This document shows positions 41,245-49,116 of a stretch of 64,000 nucleotides of DNA, piece by piece. Position 1 is the stretch's first letter; every line of letters begins with the position of its first letter. The stretch is from Enterobacter sp. Ag1. Lineage in GTDB: Bacteria > Pseudomonadota > Gammaproteobacteria > Enterobacterales > Enterobacteriaceae. The notes beneath the pieces were generated by a model. The model was not told the origin of the DNA. It ran no database searches and saw only the letters and a program-made list of their open reading frames with translations. The DNA lies in NCBI GenBank assembly GCA_000277545.1, contig AKXM01000015.1:124008-188007 (forward strand), written 5' to 3'. The position numbers were made by a program, and so were the translations under genes.

Positions 41245-41484
41245 TTATTCTTTTTCTACTTCGTACTGACCGTTTTTTTTGCGAATAATATATTTGTGGT
41301 CATCATCGCAAGAGACGGTAAGTGAACCTCCGAATGCGGCGGGGTACACGCTGTTCACGGTATCGCACTGATAACCCGCCTGGCGAATCACTGACTGTGT
41401 CTCCGCCTTTAGCTGGGGCGAGCCGGTATCGGCCAGGGCGCTGCCTGCCATCAGGCAGAAGCTGAGTACAACGGTTCTCTTCAT
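41245..41484 (-). CDS. Small secreted protein of unknown function
   Basis: This 79-residue protein has a clear signal peptide (MKRTVVLSFCLMAGSALA, cut before DTGS), leaving a mature protein of about 61 residues. The mature part has two cysteines (Cys40 in GYQCDTV and Cys59 in TVSCDDDHKY) that could form a disulfide, and a Lys/Glu-rich end. GAGAG lies about 10 nt before the ATG. It occupies the place of ybhB in E. coli but is unrelated to it. I do not recognise the family, and codon use looks native. Confidence 0.8.
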   Translation of the reverse strand: MKRTVVLSFCLMAGSALADTGSPQLKAETQSVIRQAGYQCDTVNSVYPAAFGGSLTVSCDDDHKYIIRKKNGQYEVEKE

Positions 41485-41647
41485 TTCTGTCTCTCTGTGA
41501 TGTGAATCTGGTGAAAGGTTAATCGGCAGCGAGACGGGAAGGGATTAATAACTTAACTGGATTTATTTGAGTAAATTCATTCCAGAAATCGATTAGCGGA
41601 AGGGCAGACCAGGCCGGCAAGCGATACCGACCCGGTTGAAACAGAAA

Positions 41648-42934
41648 CTAGTGGAAAAACTCAGGATTTTTTACCGCCTGCGCGACGGCCACAATTAATT
41701 TATCCAGCTGTTCAGGGCCGATGATATAAGGCGGCATCAGGTAGATCAGGCGGCCAAACGGCCGGATCCACACGCCCTGTTCGACAAAGAAACGCTGCAA
41801 AGCGGCCATATCTACAGGCCGGCGTGTTTCCACCACGCCAATAGCGCCCAGTACGCGCACGTCGGCTACGTTTTCGTTCGCCGTCAGCGGCAGCAAACCT
41901 TCCCGAAGCTGCTGCTCAATCGCCAGAACCTGCTGCTGCCAGTCTCCTTCCGCCAGGAGCGCCAGGCTTTCACTGGCAACCGCGCAGGCGAGCGGGTTCC
42001 CCATAAAAGTTGGGCCGTGCATAAAGCAGCCGGCTTCACCGTCGCTGATGGTTTCTGCGACATGGCGGGTGGCAAGTGTTGCGGAGAGCGTCATTGTGCC
42101 GCCGGTTAGCGCTTTGCCGAGACACATAATATCCGGTGAAATATCCGCGTGGTCGCAGGCAAACAGTTTCCCGGTGCGGCCAAAACCTGTCGCGATCTCG
42201 TCGGCGATCAGCAGAATCCCCTCCCGGTCGCACATGCGGCGGAGGCGGCGCAGCCATTCAGGGTGGTAAAAACGCATGCCCCCCGCGCCCTGGACGACAG
42301 GCTCCAGAATAACGGCGGCAATCTCTTCGCGATGTGCAGCCATCAGGCGGGCAAACGGCACGATATCCATTTCGTTCCATTCATCACCAAAGCCGCACTG
42401 CGGAGCAGGGGCAAAAAGATGCTCAGGCAAATAGCCCTGCCACAGGCTGTGCATCGAGTTATCAGGATCGCAGACTGACATCGCACCAAACGTATCGCCG
42501 TGATAGCCATTGCGGAAGGTCAGAAAACGCTGGCGAGGCTGTCCCCTGGCGTGCCAGTACTGCAGCGCCATTTTCATGGCGACCTCAACGGCGACGGAAC
42601 CGGAGTCCGCCAGAAACACACATTCCAGCGGGTCAGGTGTCATCGCGACCAGCTTGCGGCACAGCTCAACGGCAGGTGGGTGCGTAATACCGCCGAACAT
42701 CACGTGTGACATGCTATCGATCTGTCGCTTCATGGCCTGATTCAGTCGCGGGTGGTTGTAGCCATGAATAGCCGCCCACCAGGAGGACATGCCGTCGACG
42801 AGCATGCGTCCGTCAGCCAACTGCAGCTCACAGCCCGCCGCGGCCACAACGGGATAAACCGGGAGCGGCTGGCTCATCGAGGTGTACGGGTGCCAGATAT
42901 GTCGCTGGTCGAACGCTAAATCATCAGGGGTCAT
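41648..42934 (-). CDS. bioA: Adenosylmethionine-8-amino-7-oxononanoate aminotransferase BioA
   Basis: BioA converts KAPA to DAPA using S-adenosylmethionine as amino donor. It has 428 residues (429 in E. coli). PLP-binding features are present: [14 protein letters not shown], the [13 protein letters not shown] segment with the conserved Asp, and the Schiff-base lysine in [14 protein letters not shown] near residue 274. I start at [16 protein letters not shown]. Ten open codons upstream fall in the BirA operator. There is no clear ribosome site, as in E. coli. Confidence 0.96.
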   Translation of the reverse strand: MTPDDLAFDQRHIWHPYTSMSQPLPVYPVVAAAGCELQLADGRMLVDGMSSWWAAIHGYNHPRLNQAMKRQIDSMSHVMFGGITHPPAVELCRKLVAMTPDPLECVFLADSGSVAVEVAMKMALQYWHARGQPRQRFLTFRNGYHGDTFGAMSVCDPDNSMHSLWQGYLPEHLFAPAPQCGFGDEWNEMDIVPFARLMAAHREEIAAVILEPVVQGAGGMRFYHPEWLRRLRRMCDREGILLIADEIATGFGRTGKLFACDHADISPDIMCLGKALTGGTMTLSATLATRHVAETISDGEAGCFMHGPTFMGNPLACAVASESLALLAEGDWQQQVLAIEQQLREGLLPLTANENVADVRVLGAIGVVETRRPVDMAALQRFFVEQGVWIRPFGRLIYLMPPYIIGPEQLDKLIVAVAQAVKNPEFFH

Positions 42935-42942
42935 AGGGTGAC

Positions 42943-42976
42943 TTGTAAACCATTTGAAAAACATTTAGGTTTACGA
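42943..42976. promoter_or_regulatory. BirA operator between bioA and bioB
   Basis: TTGTAAACC-N16-GGTTTACGA has the exact spacing of the E. coli bio operator (TTGTAAACC-N16-GGTTTACAA) with one mismatch. Biotinyl-AMP-bound BirA dimers would block both divergent promoters. Confidence 0.93.
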
Positions 42977-43023
42977 GTATAACGTCAATCGATTTCCCAT
43001 AACACCCCTTTTGGAGAGGCCCC

Positions 43024-44064
43024 ATGGCTCACCACGCACGCTGGACAATGTCGCAGGTCACTGCTTTATTTCAAAAACCTTTGTTGGATCTGTTGTTTGA
43101 AGCGCAGCAGACGCATCGCCAGCATTTCGATCCCCGACAGGTACAGGTCAGCACCTTGCTGTCTATAAAAACCGGTGCTTGCCCGGAAGACTGTAAATAT
43201 TGCCCACAAAGCGCCAGATATAAAACAGGCCTGGAGTCTGAACGCCTGATGGAAGTTGAGCAGGTGCTGGACTCCGCCCGCAAAGCTAAAAACGCAGGTT
43301 CGACACGTTTTTGTATGGGGGCCGCCTGGAAGAACCCGCATGAGCGCGATATGCCTTACCTTGAGCAGATGGTGCAGGGCGTTCGCGCTATGGGGCTGGA
43401 AACCTGTATGACGCTCGGTACGCTAACCAATGAACAGGCGCAGCGCCTGGCCTCCGCTGGGCTGGACTATTACAACCACAATCTGGACACCTCCCCGGAA
43501 TTTTACGGCAACATCATCACGACCCGAACCTATCAGGAACGTCTGGACACGCTGGATAAAGTTCGTGATGCAGGGATCAAAGTTTGCTCCGGTGGGATTG
43601 TCGGCCTGGGCGAAACCGTCACCGACCGCGCCGGACTGCTGCTGCAATTAGCGAATTTGCCAACGCCACCAGAAAGCGTCCCTATCAACATGCTGGTGAA
43701 AGTGAAAGGCACGCCTCTGGCGGATAACGAAGACGTGGATGCCTTTGATTTTATTCGTACCATCGCGGTGGCCCGCATCATGATGCCAACCTCCTACGTG
43801 CGCCTTTCCGCAGGCCGCGAGCAGATGAGCGAGCAGACGCAGGCAATGTGTTTTATGGCCGGTGCAAACTCTATTTTCTACGGCTGCAAACTGCTGACGA
43901 CGCCGAACCCAGAAGAGGACAAAGATCTGCAGCTGTTCCGCAAGCTGGGGCTTAATCCGCAGCAAACCACCACCGAAATGGGTGACAACGAACAGCAGGA
44001 GCAGCTCGCCGGGCAGATCCTGAACGCCGATACCGACAATTACTACAACGCGGCGGCGGTATGA
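43024..44064 (+). CDS. bioB: Biotin synthase BioB
   Basis: BioB is a radical-SAM enzyme that inserts sulfur into dethiobiotin. The 346 residues equal E. coli. The [4Fe-4S] ligands Cys53, Cys57 and Cys60 lie in [12 protein letters not shown], and the [2Fe-2S] cluster ligands follow (CMGAAW, CMTLG, KVCSGG). It is the first gene of bioBFCD with a GGAG ribosome site. Its last codons overlap the bioF start (ATGA). Confidence 0.98.
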   Translation: MAHHARWTMSQVTALFQKPLLDLLFEAQQTHRQHFDPRQVQVSTLLSIKTGACPEDCKYCPQSARYKTGLESERLMEVEQVLDSARKAKNAGSTRFCMGAAWKNPHERDMPYLEQMVQGVRAMGLETCMTLGTLTNEQAQRLASAGLDYYNHNLDTSPEFYGNIITTRTYQERLDTLDKVRDAGIKVCSGGIVGLGETVTDRAGLLLQLANLPTPPESVPINMLVKVKGTPLADNEDVDAFDFIRTIAVARIMMPTSYVRLSAGREQMSEQTQAMCFMAGANSIFYGCKLLTTPNPEEDKDLQLFRKLGLNPQQTTTEMGDNEQQEQLAGQILNADTDNYYNAAAV

Positions 44065-45212
44065 GCTGGCCACAGCGAATCTCCGGGGCTTTAAGCGAAC
44101 GGCGGACCAGCGCCAGCCTTCGCACCCGACAGGCCAATACGCTCGGTAACGGGCGTATTTTTTCGACCAACGGTCGGGAATATTTGAATTTTTCCAGCAA
44201 CGATTATCTGGGACTGAGTCATCACCCGCAGATTACGGAGGCCTGGCAAAAAGGCGCGACGCAGTTCGGCGTTGGTAGCGGCGGGTCTGGTCACGTCACG
44301 GGGTATAGCCGTGCACATCAGGTGTTTGAGGAACAGCTGGCGGATTGGCTCGGCTTTGAGCGAGCGCTGTTGTTTATCTCCGGCTACAGCGCAAACCAGG
44401 CGGTGATCTCCGCGCTGGCGCAAAAAACGGACACGCTTATCGCCGATAAACTTTGCCATGCCTCAATGATGGAAGCGGCGATGCAAAGTCCGGCTCAGCT
44501 ACGCAGATTTCATCACAACGACGTTCAGGCCCTTGCCACGCAGCTCGGTAAACCGCATGAAGGTGAACGGCTTGTCCTGACCGAAGGCATATTCAGCATG
44601 GACGGGGACAGCGCGCCGCTGGCTGAAATAGCACAGGCAACAAGACAAGCAGACGGTTGGTTAATGGTCGACGACGCGCACGGTATTGGTGTCCTCGGCA
44701 AAGAGGGGCGTGGCAGTTGCGATCGGCAAAAAATCAAACCGGATATTCTTGTCGTCACCTTTGGCAAAGCGTTTGGCGGCAGCGGTGCGGCGGTATTGTG
44801 CGACGAAGACGTTGCAACTTACCTGCTGCAGTTTGCCCGCCACTTGATATACAGCACCGCGATGCCGCCGGCGCAGGCCGTGTCGCTTCAGGCCGCGTTA
44901 AAGGTGGTTCAGCATGGCGATGAGTACAGAGCAAGGCTTGCTGAAAATATTCTGCGTTTTCGGCAGGGTGCTGCCCGACTCTCGCTGAATCTGGCGGATT
45001 CAGGTAGCGCGATACAACCTCTGATTGTGGGGGAGAATCAGCGCACGCTGGATCTCGCCTCCCGCCTGAAAGAGCGGGGCTTCTGGTTAACAGCCATTCG
45101 CCCGCCTACCGTTCCCCCCGGCAGCGCCCGCCTGCGCATCACCCTTACGGCCGCGCATACTTCTGGCGACATAGACGCATTGCTGGAGGCGCTTTATGAC
45201 GCAGCTTGTTGA
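44061..45212 (+). CDS. bioF: 8-Amino-7-oxononanoate synthase BioF
   Basis: BioF condenses pimeloyl-ACP with alanine to give KAPA. It has 383 residues (384 in E. coli). The alpha-oxoamine synthase motifs are complete: [28 protein letters not shown] and the PLP lysine in [13 protein letters not shown] near residue 236. It overlaps bioB by 4 bp and bioC by 17 bp. Confidence 0.97.
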   Translation: MSWPQRISGALSERRTSASLRTRQANTLGNGRIFSTNGREYLNFSSNDYLGLSHHPQITEAWQKGATQFGVGSGGSGHVTGYSRAHQVFEEQLADWLGFERALLFISGYSANQAVISALAQKTDTLIADKLCHASMMEAAMQSPAQLRRFHHNDVQALATQLGKPHEGERLVLTEGIFSMDGDSAPLAEIAQATRQADGWLMVDDAHGIGVLGKEGRGSCDRQKIKPDILVVTFGKAFGGSGAAVLCDEDVATYLLQFARHLIYSTAMPPAQAVSLQAALKVVQHGDEYRARLAENILRFRQGAARLSLNLADSGSAIQPLIVGENQRTLDLASRLKERGFWLTAIRPPTVPPGSARLRITLTAAHTSGDIDALLEALYDAAC

Positions 45213-45954
45213 TAAAGCCGCCGTCGCCGCAGCGTTTAGCCGGGCGGCAGGCAGCTACGAGCGTTTCGCCGAGCTGCAGCGTATCTGCGGTGATAACCTG
45301 CTGGCCGAGCTGGAAAACCGCCGTGCCGTAAGCGTGCTGGATGCAGGCTGCGGTACCGGCTGGTACAGCCGAATTTGGCGGGACAAAGGAAGCGAAGTGC
45401 TGGCGCTGGACATCTCGAAAGCGATGCTTGAGCGGTGCCAGCAAACCCAGTCGGCGCATCGCTTTCTTGAGGGGGATATCGAGTCTATTCCGCTGGCGGA
45501 TGACCAGGTGGATCTGGCCTGGAGTAATCTTGCCGTTCAGTGGTGCAGCGATCTGCAGCAAGGCTTATCCGAGCTTTATCGCGTGACGAAACCGGGTGGG
45601 TGCATTGCGTTCAGCACGCTTGCGGCAGGTTCACTGCCTGAACTGCGCGAGGCCTGGCGCGGGGTAGACGAACGGGCGCATGCCAACCAGTTTTTATCCC
45701 TGGCCGAAATTGACCAGGCGTGTCGCCCATGGCGTTACGTATTAACCAGCCGCACCGTCAGCCAGCGTTTTCCTGACGTCATGAGCGCCATGCGTTCGCT
45801 AAAAGGCGTTGGGGCAACACACCTGCACGATGGCCGCAAAAACACTCTACTGACGCGTGGGCAACTGCAGCGGCTCAGCGAAGCGTGGCCCCGGCAAGAC
45901 GGGCAGTTCTCTCTTAGCTGGCAGATAATTTTTGGAGTAATTGAACGTGATTAA
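45196..45954 (+). CDS. bioC: Malonyl-ACP O-methyltransferase BioC
   Basis: BioC methylates malonyl-ACP so it can enter fatty-acid synthesis and become the pimeloyl moiety. It has 252 residues (251 in E. coli). The SAM-binding motif [13 protein letters not shown] is near residue 48, with motif [14 protein letters not shown] and WSNLAVQWC further on. It starts within the end of bioF. Its last 8 bases overlap bioD. Confidence 0.95.
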   Translation: MTQLVDKAAVAAAFSRAAGSYERFAELQRICGDNLLAELENRRAVSVLDAGCGTGWYSRIWRDKGSEVLALDISKAMLERCQQTQSAHRFLEGDIESIPLADDQVDLAWSNLAVQWCSDLQQGLSELYRVTKPGGCIAFSTLAAGSLPELREAWRGVDERAHANQFLSLAEIDQACRPWRYVLTSRTVSQRFPDVMSAMRSLKGVGATHLHDGRKNTLLTRGQLQRLSEAWPRQDGQFSLSWQIIFGVIERD

Positions 45955-46630
45955 AAAATGGTTTGTGACCGGCACCGACACTGAAGTTGGGAAGACCATC
46001 GCCAGCTGCGCGCTGCTTCAGGCGGCGAATACTGCGGGGTATCGCTCTGTGGGCTATAAGCCTGTGGCCTCTGGCAGTGAAATGACCCCTGAAGGCATTC
46101 GCAACAGTGATGCGTTAGCGCTGCAGCGCAATAGTTCGGTTAAATTGCCGTATGAGGAGATCAATCCGTTGGCTTTTCTTGAGCCGACCTCCCCGCACAT
46201 CATTAGTGCTGAAGAGCAGCGCCCCATTACTTTTTCTGCTATGTCTGAAGGTCTAAAGAATCTTACCGGAAAAGCCGACTGGGTTCAGGTTGAGGGGGCT
46301 GGAGGCTGGTTTACCCCGCTGTCTGACACCACGACATTTGCCGAATGGGCCATCAGCGAGCAACTGCCGGTTATTTTAGTGGTGGGCGTGAAACTTGGCT
46401 GTATTAATCATGCAATGCTCACGGTACAGGCGGTGCTGGCCGCCGGTTTACCGCTGGCGGGCTGGGTAGCAAACGGTGTTCAACCCGCAGGAAAAAGGCA
46501 TGCGGAATATCTTGCCACGCTCAAACAGCGGCTGCCGGCCCCGCTGCTGGGGGAAATTCCCTGGCTTAAGGGTATCAGCGATCAAACCGAGCTTGGTCAC
46601 TACCTCGATCTCTCCGTTATTACGATCTAA
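45947..46630 (+). CDS. bioD: Dethiobiotin synthetase BioD
   Basis: BioD closes the ureido ring of dethiobiotin from DAPA, CO2 and ATP. The 227 residues include the P-loop GTDTEVGKT near the N-terminus, KPVASGSE and EGAGGWFTPLSD. I use the GTG at 45947, 9 nt after GGAG and overlapping bioC by 8 bp. A TTG at 45941 would be only 3 nt from the ribosome site. It is the last gene of the biotin operon. Confidence 0.95.
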   Translation: MIKKWFVTGTDTEVGKTIASCALLQAANTAGYRSVGYKPVASGSEMTPEGIRNSDALALQRNSSVKLPYEEINPLAFLEPTSPHIISAEEQRPITFSAMSEGLKNLTGKADWVQVEGAGGWFTPLSDTTTFAEWAISEQLPVILVVGVKLGCINHAMLTVQAVLAAGLPLAGWVANGVQPAGKRHAEYLATLKQRLPAPLLGEIPWLKGISDQTELGHYLDLSVITI

Positions 46631-46652
46631 GCCGCAAGGCGACTGCAACAAA

Positions 46653-46697
46653 AGCCAGGCCCGCAGCAAAGCCTCGGGCTGGCTCCCGCTTTAACCT
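46653..46697 (+). terminator. Possible terminator of the bio operon
   Basis: AGCCAGGCCCG and CGGGCTGGCT pair with a single bulged G around an 11-nt loop. The following tract (CTTTAACCTTTT) is only moderately T-rich, so termination may be partial. Confidence 0.45.
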
Positions 46698-46758
46698 TTT
46701 CCCCACAGACAAAGATTCATTCCAGGCAGCAACGTCTATAGAGTATTTCATACTTTTA

Positions 46759-46774
46759 GTTGTCATATGACAAC
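46759..46774. promoter_or_regulatory. Perfect 16-bp palindrome upstream of the HicA-like/HTH pair
   Basis: GTTGTCATATGACAAC is a perfect inverted repeat 34 bp before the ATG at 46808. Its position, next to a two-gene unit that encodes an HTH protein, suggests an autoregulatory operator. No close match to a known E. coli regulator site came to mind. Confidence 0.6.
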
Positions 46775-46807
46775 CTTTTATGAGATGCTTTTTTAGCCGG
46801 AGGAGAT

Positions 46808-47068
46808 ATGGCCAGAAAACGGCACCCGCAAAAAGAGATAGAGGCGGCATTAAGCTACGCAGAATGCCAGGGTTGGCGGGTCAAAGAGGGCGGTTCGCAT
46901 TGCTGGGGAAAAATGTATTGCCCCTGGAACGATAAAACATGCCGGTGCGGCGAGTTTTGTATCAGCTGTGTCTGGAGCACGCCTCGCAACGCAGAGAACC
47001 ATGCCAGACAAATTCGCAGGCTTGTGGATGGATGCGCCAATAGGGCATCACGTAGCGTCCTGCATTAA
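46808..47068 (+). CDS. HicA-like small cysteine-rich protein, possible toxin
   Basis: This 86-residue basic protein begins with a helix (IEAALSYAECQGWRV) and then GGSHCWGKMYCP, an order matching HicA mRNA interferases (helix, 'GW', then a catalytic Gly-Ser-His on a strand). Helix 2 is NAENHARQIRRLVDG. His31 would be the catalytic residue. Unlike HicA it is rich in cysteine (Cys32, 38, 45, 47, 51, 54), which could bind zinc. A strong GGAGGAG precedes the ATG. The next gene follows after 15 bp. The HicA link is inferred from pattern, not a proven homology. E. coli has nothing between bioD and uvrB. Confidence 0.7.
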   Translation: MARKRHPQKEIEAALSYAECQGWRVKEGGSHCWGKMYCPWNDKTCRCGEFCISCVWSTPRNAENHARQIRRLVDGCANRASRSVLH

Positions 47069-47083
47069 CAAGGAGAAGGCTCC

Positions 47084-47602
47084 ATGGCGGAATACACGTT
47101 CACGCTTGTTTTTACTCTACCAGAAGGGAAAAAAGATCCGGAGAAGTGGGTTGCTGCTCTGGGCGCAGGAGGGTGTGATGATGCCCTCGTTGGCATCGGT
47201 GTGACGGGGCGTATTGCTCTGAATTTCATCCGCGAGGCCGACACAGCAGAAGAAGCCTTACTGAGCGCGCTGAAGGACGTTTCAGGCATTATTCAAGGCG
47301 CGTTATTGGTTGAAGCTGCCCCTGATTTAGTGGGGTTGAGTGACGTAGCGGAACTGCTAGGGGTGTCCCGGCAGTATATTCGCAAAGTTATGGTTTCCCG
47401 GGAGGCGTTTCCAGCGCCGGTACATGACGGGAAAACTGCACTATGGAATCTCGACGCGGTTTTACGCTGGATGAACAGCTCTGGCGTGAAGTCCATACCT
47501 TCGCCTTTGCTGGATATCGCGAAAGTGACGCGGCAGTGCAACCTGCATCGGGCGATGACGGAGCTCAACCCGGTTTTTCAGGAAAAATTGAAAAATTTGT
47601 AG
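47084..47602 (+). CDS. HTH protein with a HicB-like N-terminal domain, possible antitoxin
   Basis: This 172-residue protein lies 15 bp after the HicA-like gene with an AAGGAG ribosome site. Residues 1-80 (YTFTLVFTLP..., DALVGIGVTGRIALNFIREADTAEEALLSAL) look like a partial-HicB alpha/beta domain. Residues 83-130 (VGLSDVAELLGVSRQYIRKV ... WNLDAVLRWM) are an excisionase/MerR-type helix-turn-helix. The C-terminal 40 residues are helical. The small-toxin-first order, a DNA-binding second gene and an upstream palindrome fit a hicAB-like pair. It could instead be a stand-alone regulator. Confidence 0.75.
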   Translation: MAEYTFTLVFTLPEGKKDPEKWVAALGAGGCDDALVGIGVTGRIALNFIREADTAEEALLSALKDVSGIIQGALLVEAAPDLVGLSDVAELLGVSRQYIRKVMVSREAFPAPVHDGKTALWNLDAVLRWMNSSGVKSIPSPLLDIAKVTRQCNLHRAMTELNPVFQEKLKNL

Positions 47603-47614
47603 TAGAGACTGCGT

Positions 47615-48325
47615 TCAGGGATCTAACCAGCCCGCCACGAGCTTGTCGTCCAGCTGGGAGACATTCCCTTGCGCGACATTTCGGCCTTTATGCAACAGGC
47701 AAAACTTGTCTGCAACCCGGCGTATAAAAGGCAGCCGCTGTTCGACCAGTAAAATGGTCAGGCCGAAGTCGCGGTTTAAGCGCCGGATGAGGTTGCCCAT
47801 TTCTGTGATAAAGCGGTGCCCTCCGCCGAGAGCGGGTTCATCCAGTATCAGCAGTCTGGGCTCTAAAACCAGTGCCCGGGCAAGCGCTAACTGTTGCTGC
47901 ATATCCCCGCTAAGTTCGCCGCTTTTTACCTGCCGAAGGCTATAGAGCTCGGGAAAAAGGTCATCAATCAGCACAGGAATGACCCGGGGTCGATGATGTC
48001 CCGCCATCATCGCTATCTGAAGATTTTCCTCAACGCTAAGCTGGGAGAAGATGCGCCTGTCCTGGGGAACGTAGCCAATTCCAAGCGCAGTTCTGCGCTC
48101 CACGGGTTTATTCACCAGGTCTTCAGGCGGCTGTCCCGCCTGTTGCCACAGCATACTGCCGCTTTGTACTGGCAAATAGCCGGTAATGCAGTTTACGAGC
48201 GTGGTTTTGCCCTGCCCTGGCGCGCCAAGCACGCAGGTGCATTCTCCCGGGGTCAGCTCGAGGTCGAGGTTCCACAGTATGTGGTGGTCACCGTAAAACT
48301 GATTAACAGCACGTAAGCTAAGCAT
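47615..48325 (-). CDS. Orphan LivF/UrtE-type ABC ATPase
   Basis: This 236-residue protein is most like the UrtE/LivF ATPases of urea and branched-chain amino-acid importers (LSLRAVNQFYGDHHILWNLDLELTPGE). Walker A is GAPGQGKTT near residue 34, Walker B LLILDEPAL, and the family-typical Glu-Gln switch VEQ is present. The ABC signature is LSGDM instead of LSGGQ, and the D-loop region (ALGGGHRF) is unusual. No permease, binding protein or second ATPase lies nearby. It may be a remnant of a urt operon or a partner for a distant transporter. It is convergent with the HTH gene, with 12 bp between stops. Confidence 0.75.
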   Translation of the reverse strand: MLSLRAVNQFYGDHHILWNLDLELTPGECTCVLGAPGQGKTTLVNCITGYLPVQSGSMLWQQAGQPPEDLVNKPVERRTALGIGYVPQDRRIFSQLSVEENLQIAMMAGHHRPRVIPVLIDDLFPELYSLRQVKSGELSGDMQQQLALARALVLEPRLLILDEPALGGGHRFITEMGNLIRRLNRDFGLTILLVEQRLPFIRRVADKFCLLHKGRNVAQGNVSQLDDKLVAGWLDP

Positions 48326-49022
48326 GGCTCATCTCCTGGGTTGGGGAGTCGTTTCCCTCCTGGATATGCTGCAATTAGCTTGCCAGCTTGGTGATAATGC
48401 CTGAAAGCATCACGCTATTCAGGATAAAACTGAGTATCGGTTTCCTGAAAGGATAAAGCCGATGCGCAAGATGAGATCTCGCTGCACTCGATGGGTGCTA
48501 AAAAGTACGAATTTGGTGCAATAAAATGCCTTTTAACCTCAGGATATATCTCGATTTCGGGATCTTGCTCAATATGGCCGGGTATAGCGAAATCGAATGA
48601 ATAAAAGCAAAAAAATTAGCGAAATTTTTTTTTCGCCCCTGGCACAGGAAGATCAGGGATTTTTCCGAGTGGCTAAGCAAAAGGGCTTGCTGCAGTTATC
48701 CACCATTCCTGTGGATAACCTTGTGCATTAGAGTTAGAAAACTTGACGAAAGCGAGAGCGGGCGCGGCCTGCGGCCAAATTGGCGCGAAACCGGTCTTTG
48801 TGAAATATTCATTTGAATTCAAGTTGTTAAATAAAAGCAACAGCTGCAATAAAACTGTCAAACATTCGGCCCGAGGTATCCTTACCTCCCTTGACAAATG
48901 TTAAAAGGCGAAAAAATTTGGGGATAACCGGTCGTGGCTGGAGATTTATCTGGTGAAGGGGCAAATTCTGGGCAAACAAAGTGGCAAAAAGCAGTCGTTA
49001 GTAGGCGTAGTAAAAATGAGAA
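48326..49022. promoter_or_regulatory. Long intergenic region upstream of uvrB, no gene called
   Basis: About 700 bp without a credible gene. A 60-codon minus-strand frame at 48498-48680 has no ribosome site or recognisable sequence. The first third is the leader of the orphan ATPase. The middle is AT-rich with a poly-T/A tract near 48625. From 48690 on, the sequence carries two inverted DnaA boxes, then AT-rich promoter-like DNA towards the LexA site. E. coli uvrB also has several promoters in this region. Confidence 0.5.
48696..48718. promoter_or_regulatory. Inverted pair of DnaA boxes upstream of uvrB
   Basis: TTATCCACC (48696-48704) and TGTGGATAA (48710-48718, a perfect TTATCCACA on the other strand) face each other across 5 bp. 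The second is a consensus R1-type DnaA box. A DnaA-box-containing upstream promoter has been described for E. coli uvrB, so DnaA control is plausible. Confidence 0.65.
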
Positions 49023-49038
49023 CTGGTGTTTTATACAG
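49023..49038. promoter_or_regulatory. LexA (SOS) box of uvrB
   Basis: CTGGTGTTTTATACAG has the CTG-N10-CAG core, an AT-rich centre and a consensus TATACAG right half. It is 79 bp before the uvrB start, as expected for SOS control of uvrB. Confidence 0.85.
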
Positions 49039-49116
49039 TTTTTATACTGGCAAAAATCCCGCTGCCGGGTAAAATTACTCTCCGGCCCGCTCGTTTCTTC
49101 ATCAGGTAGCCCGTTC

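Noticed and set aside
48326-48380. Possible 3' remnant of a urtD gene upstream of the orphan ATPase
   Set aside because: On the minus strand a short frame overlaps the ATPase start (ATGAGCCATGCTTAG), but only 18 codons are open and they do not resemble UrtD.
48498-48680. 60-codon minus-strand frame upstream of uvrB
   Set aside because: AT-rich, no ribosome site, and not recognisable as a protein.
46631-48933. Prophage or insertion sequence in the bioD-uvrB pocket
   Set aside because: No integrase, transposase, terminal inverted repeats or target duplications are visible.
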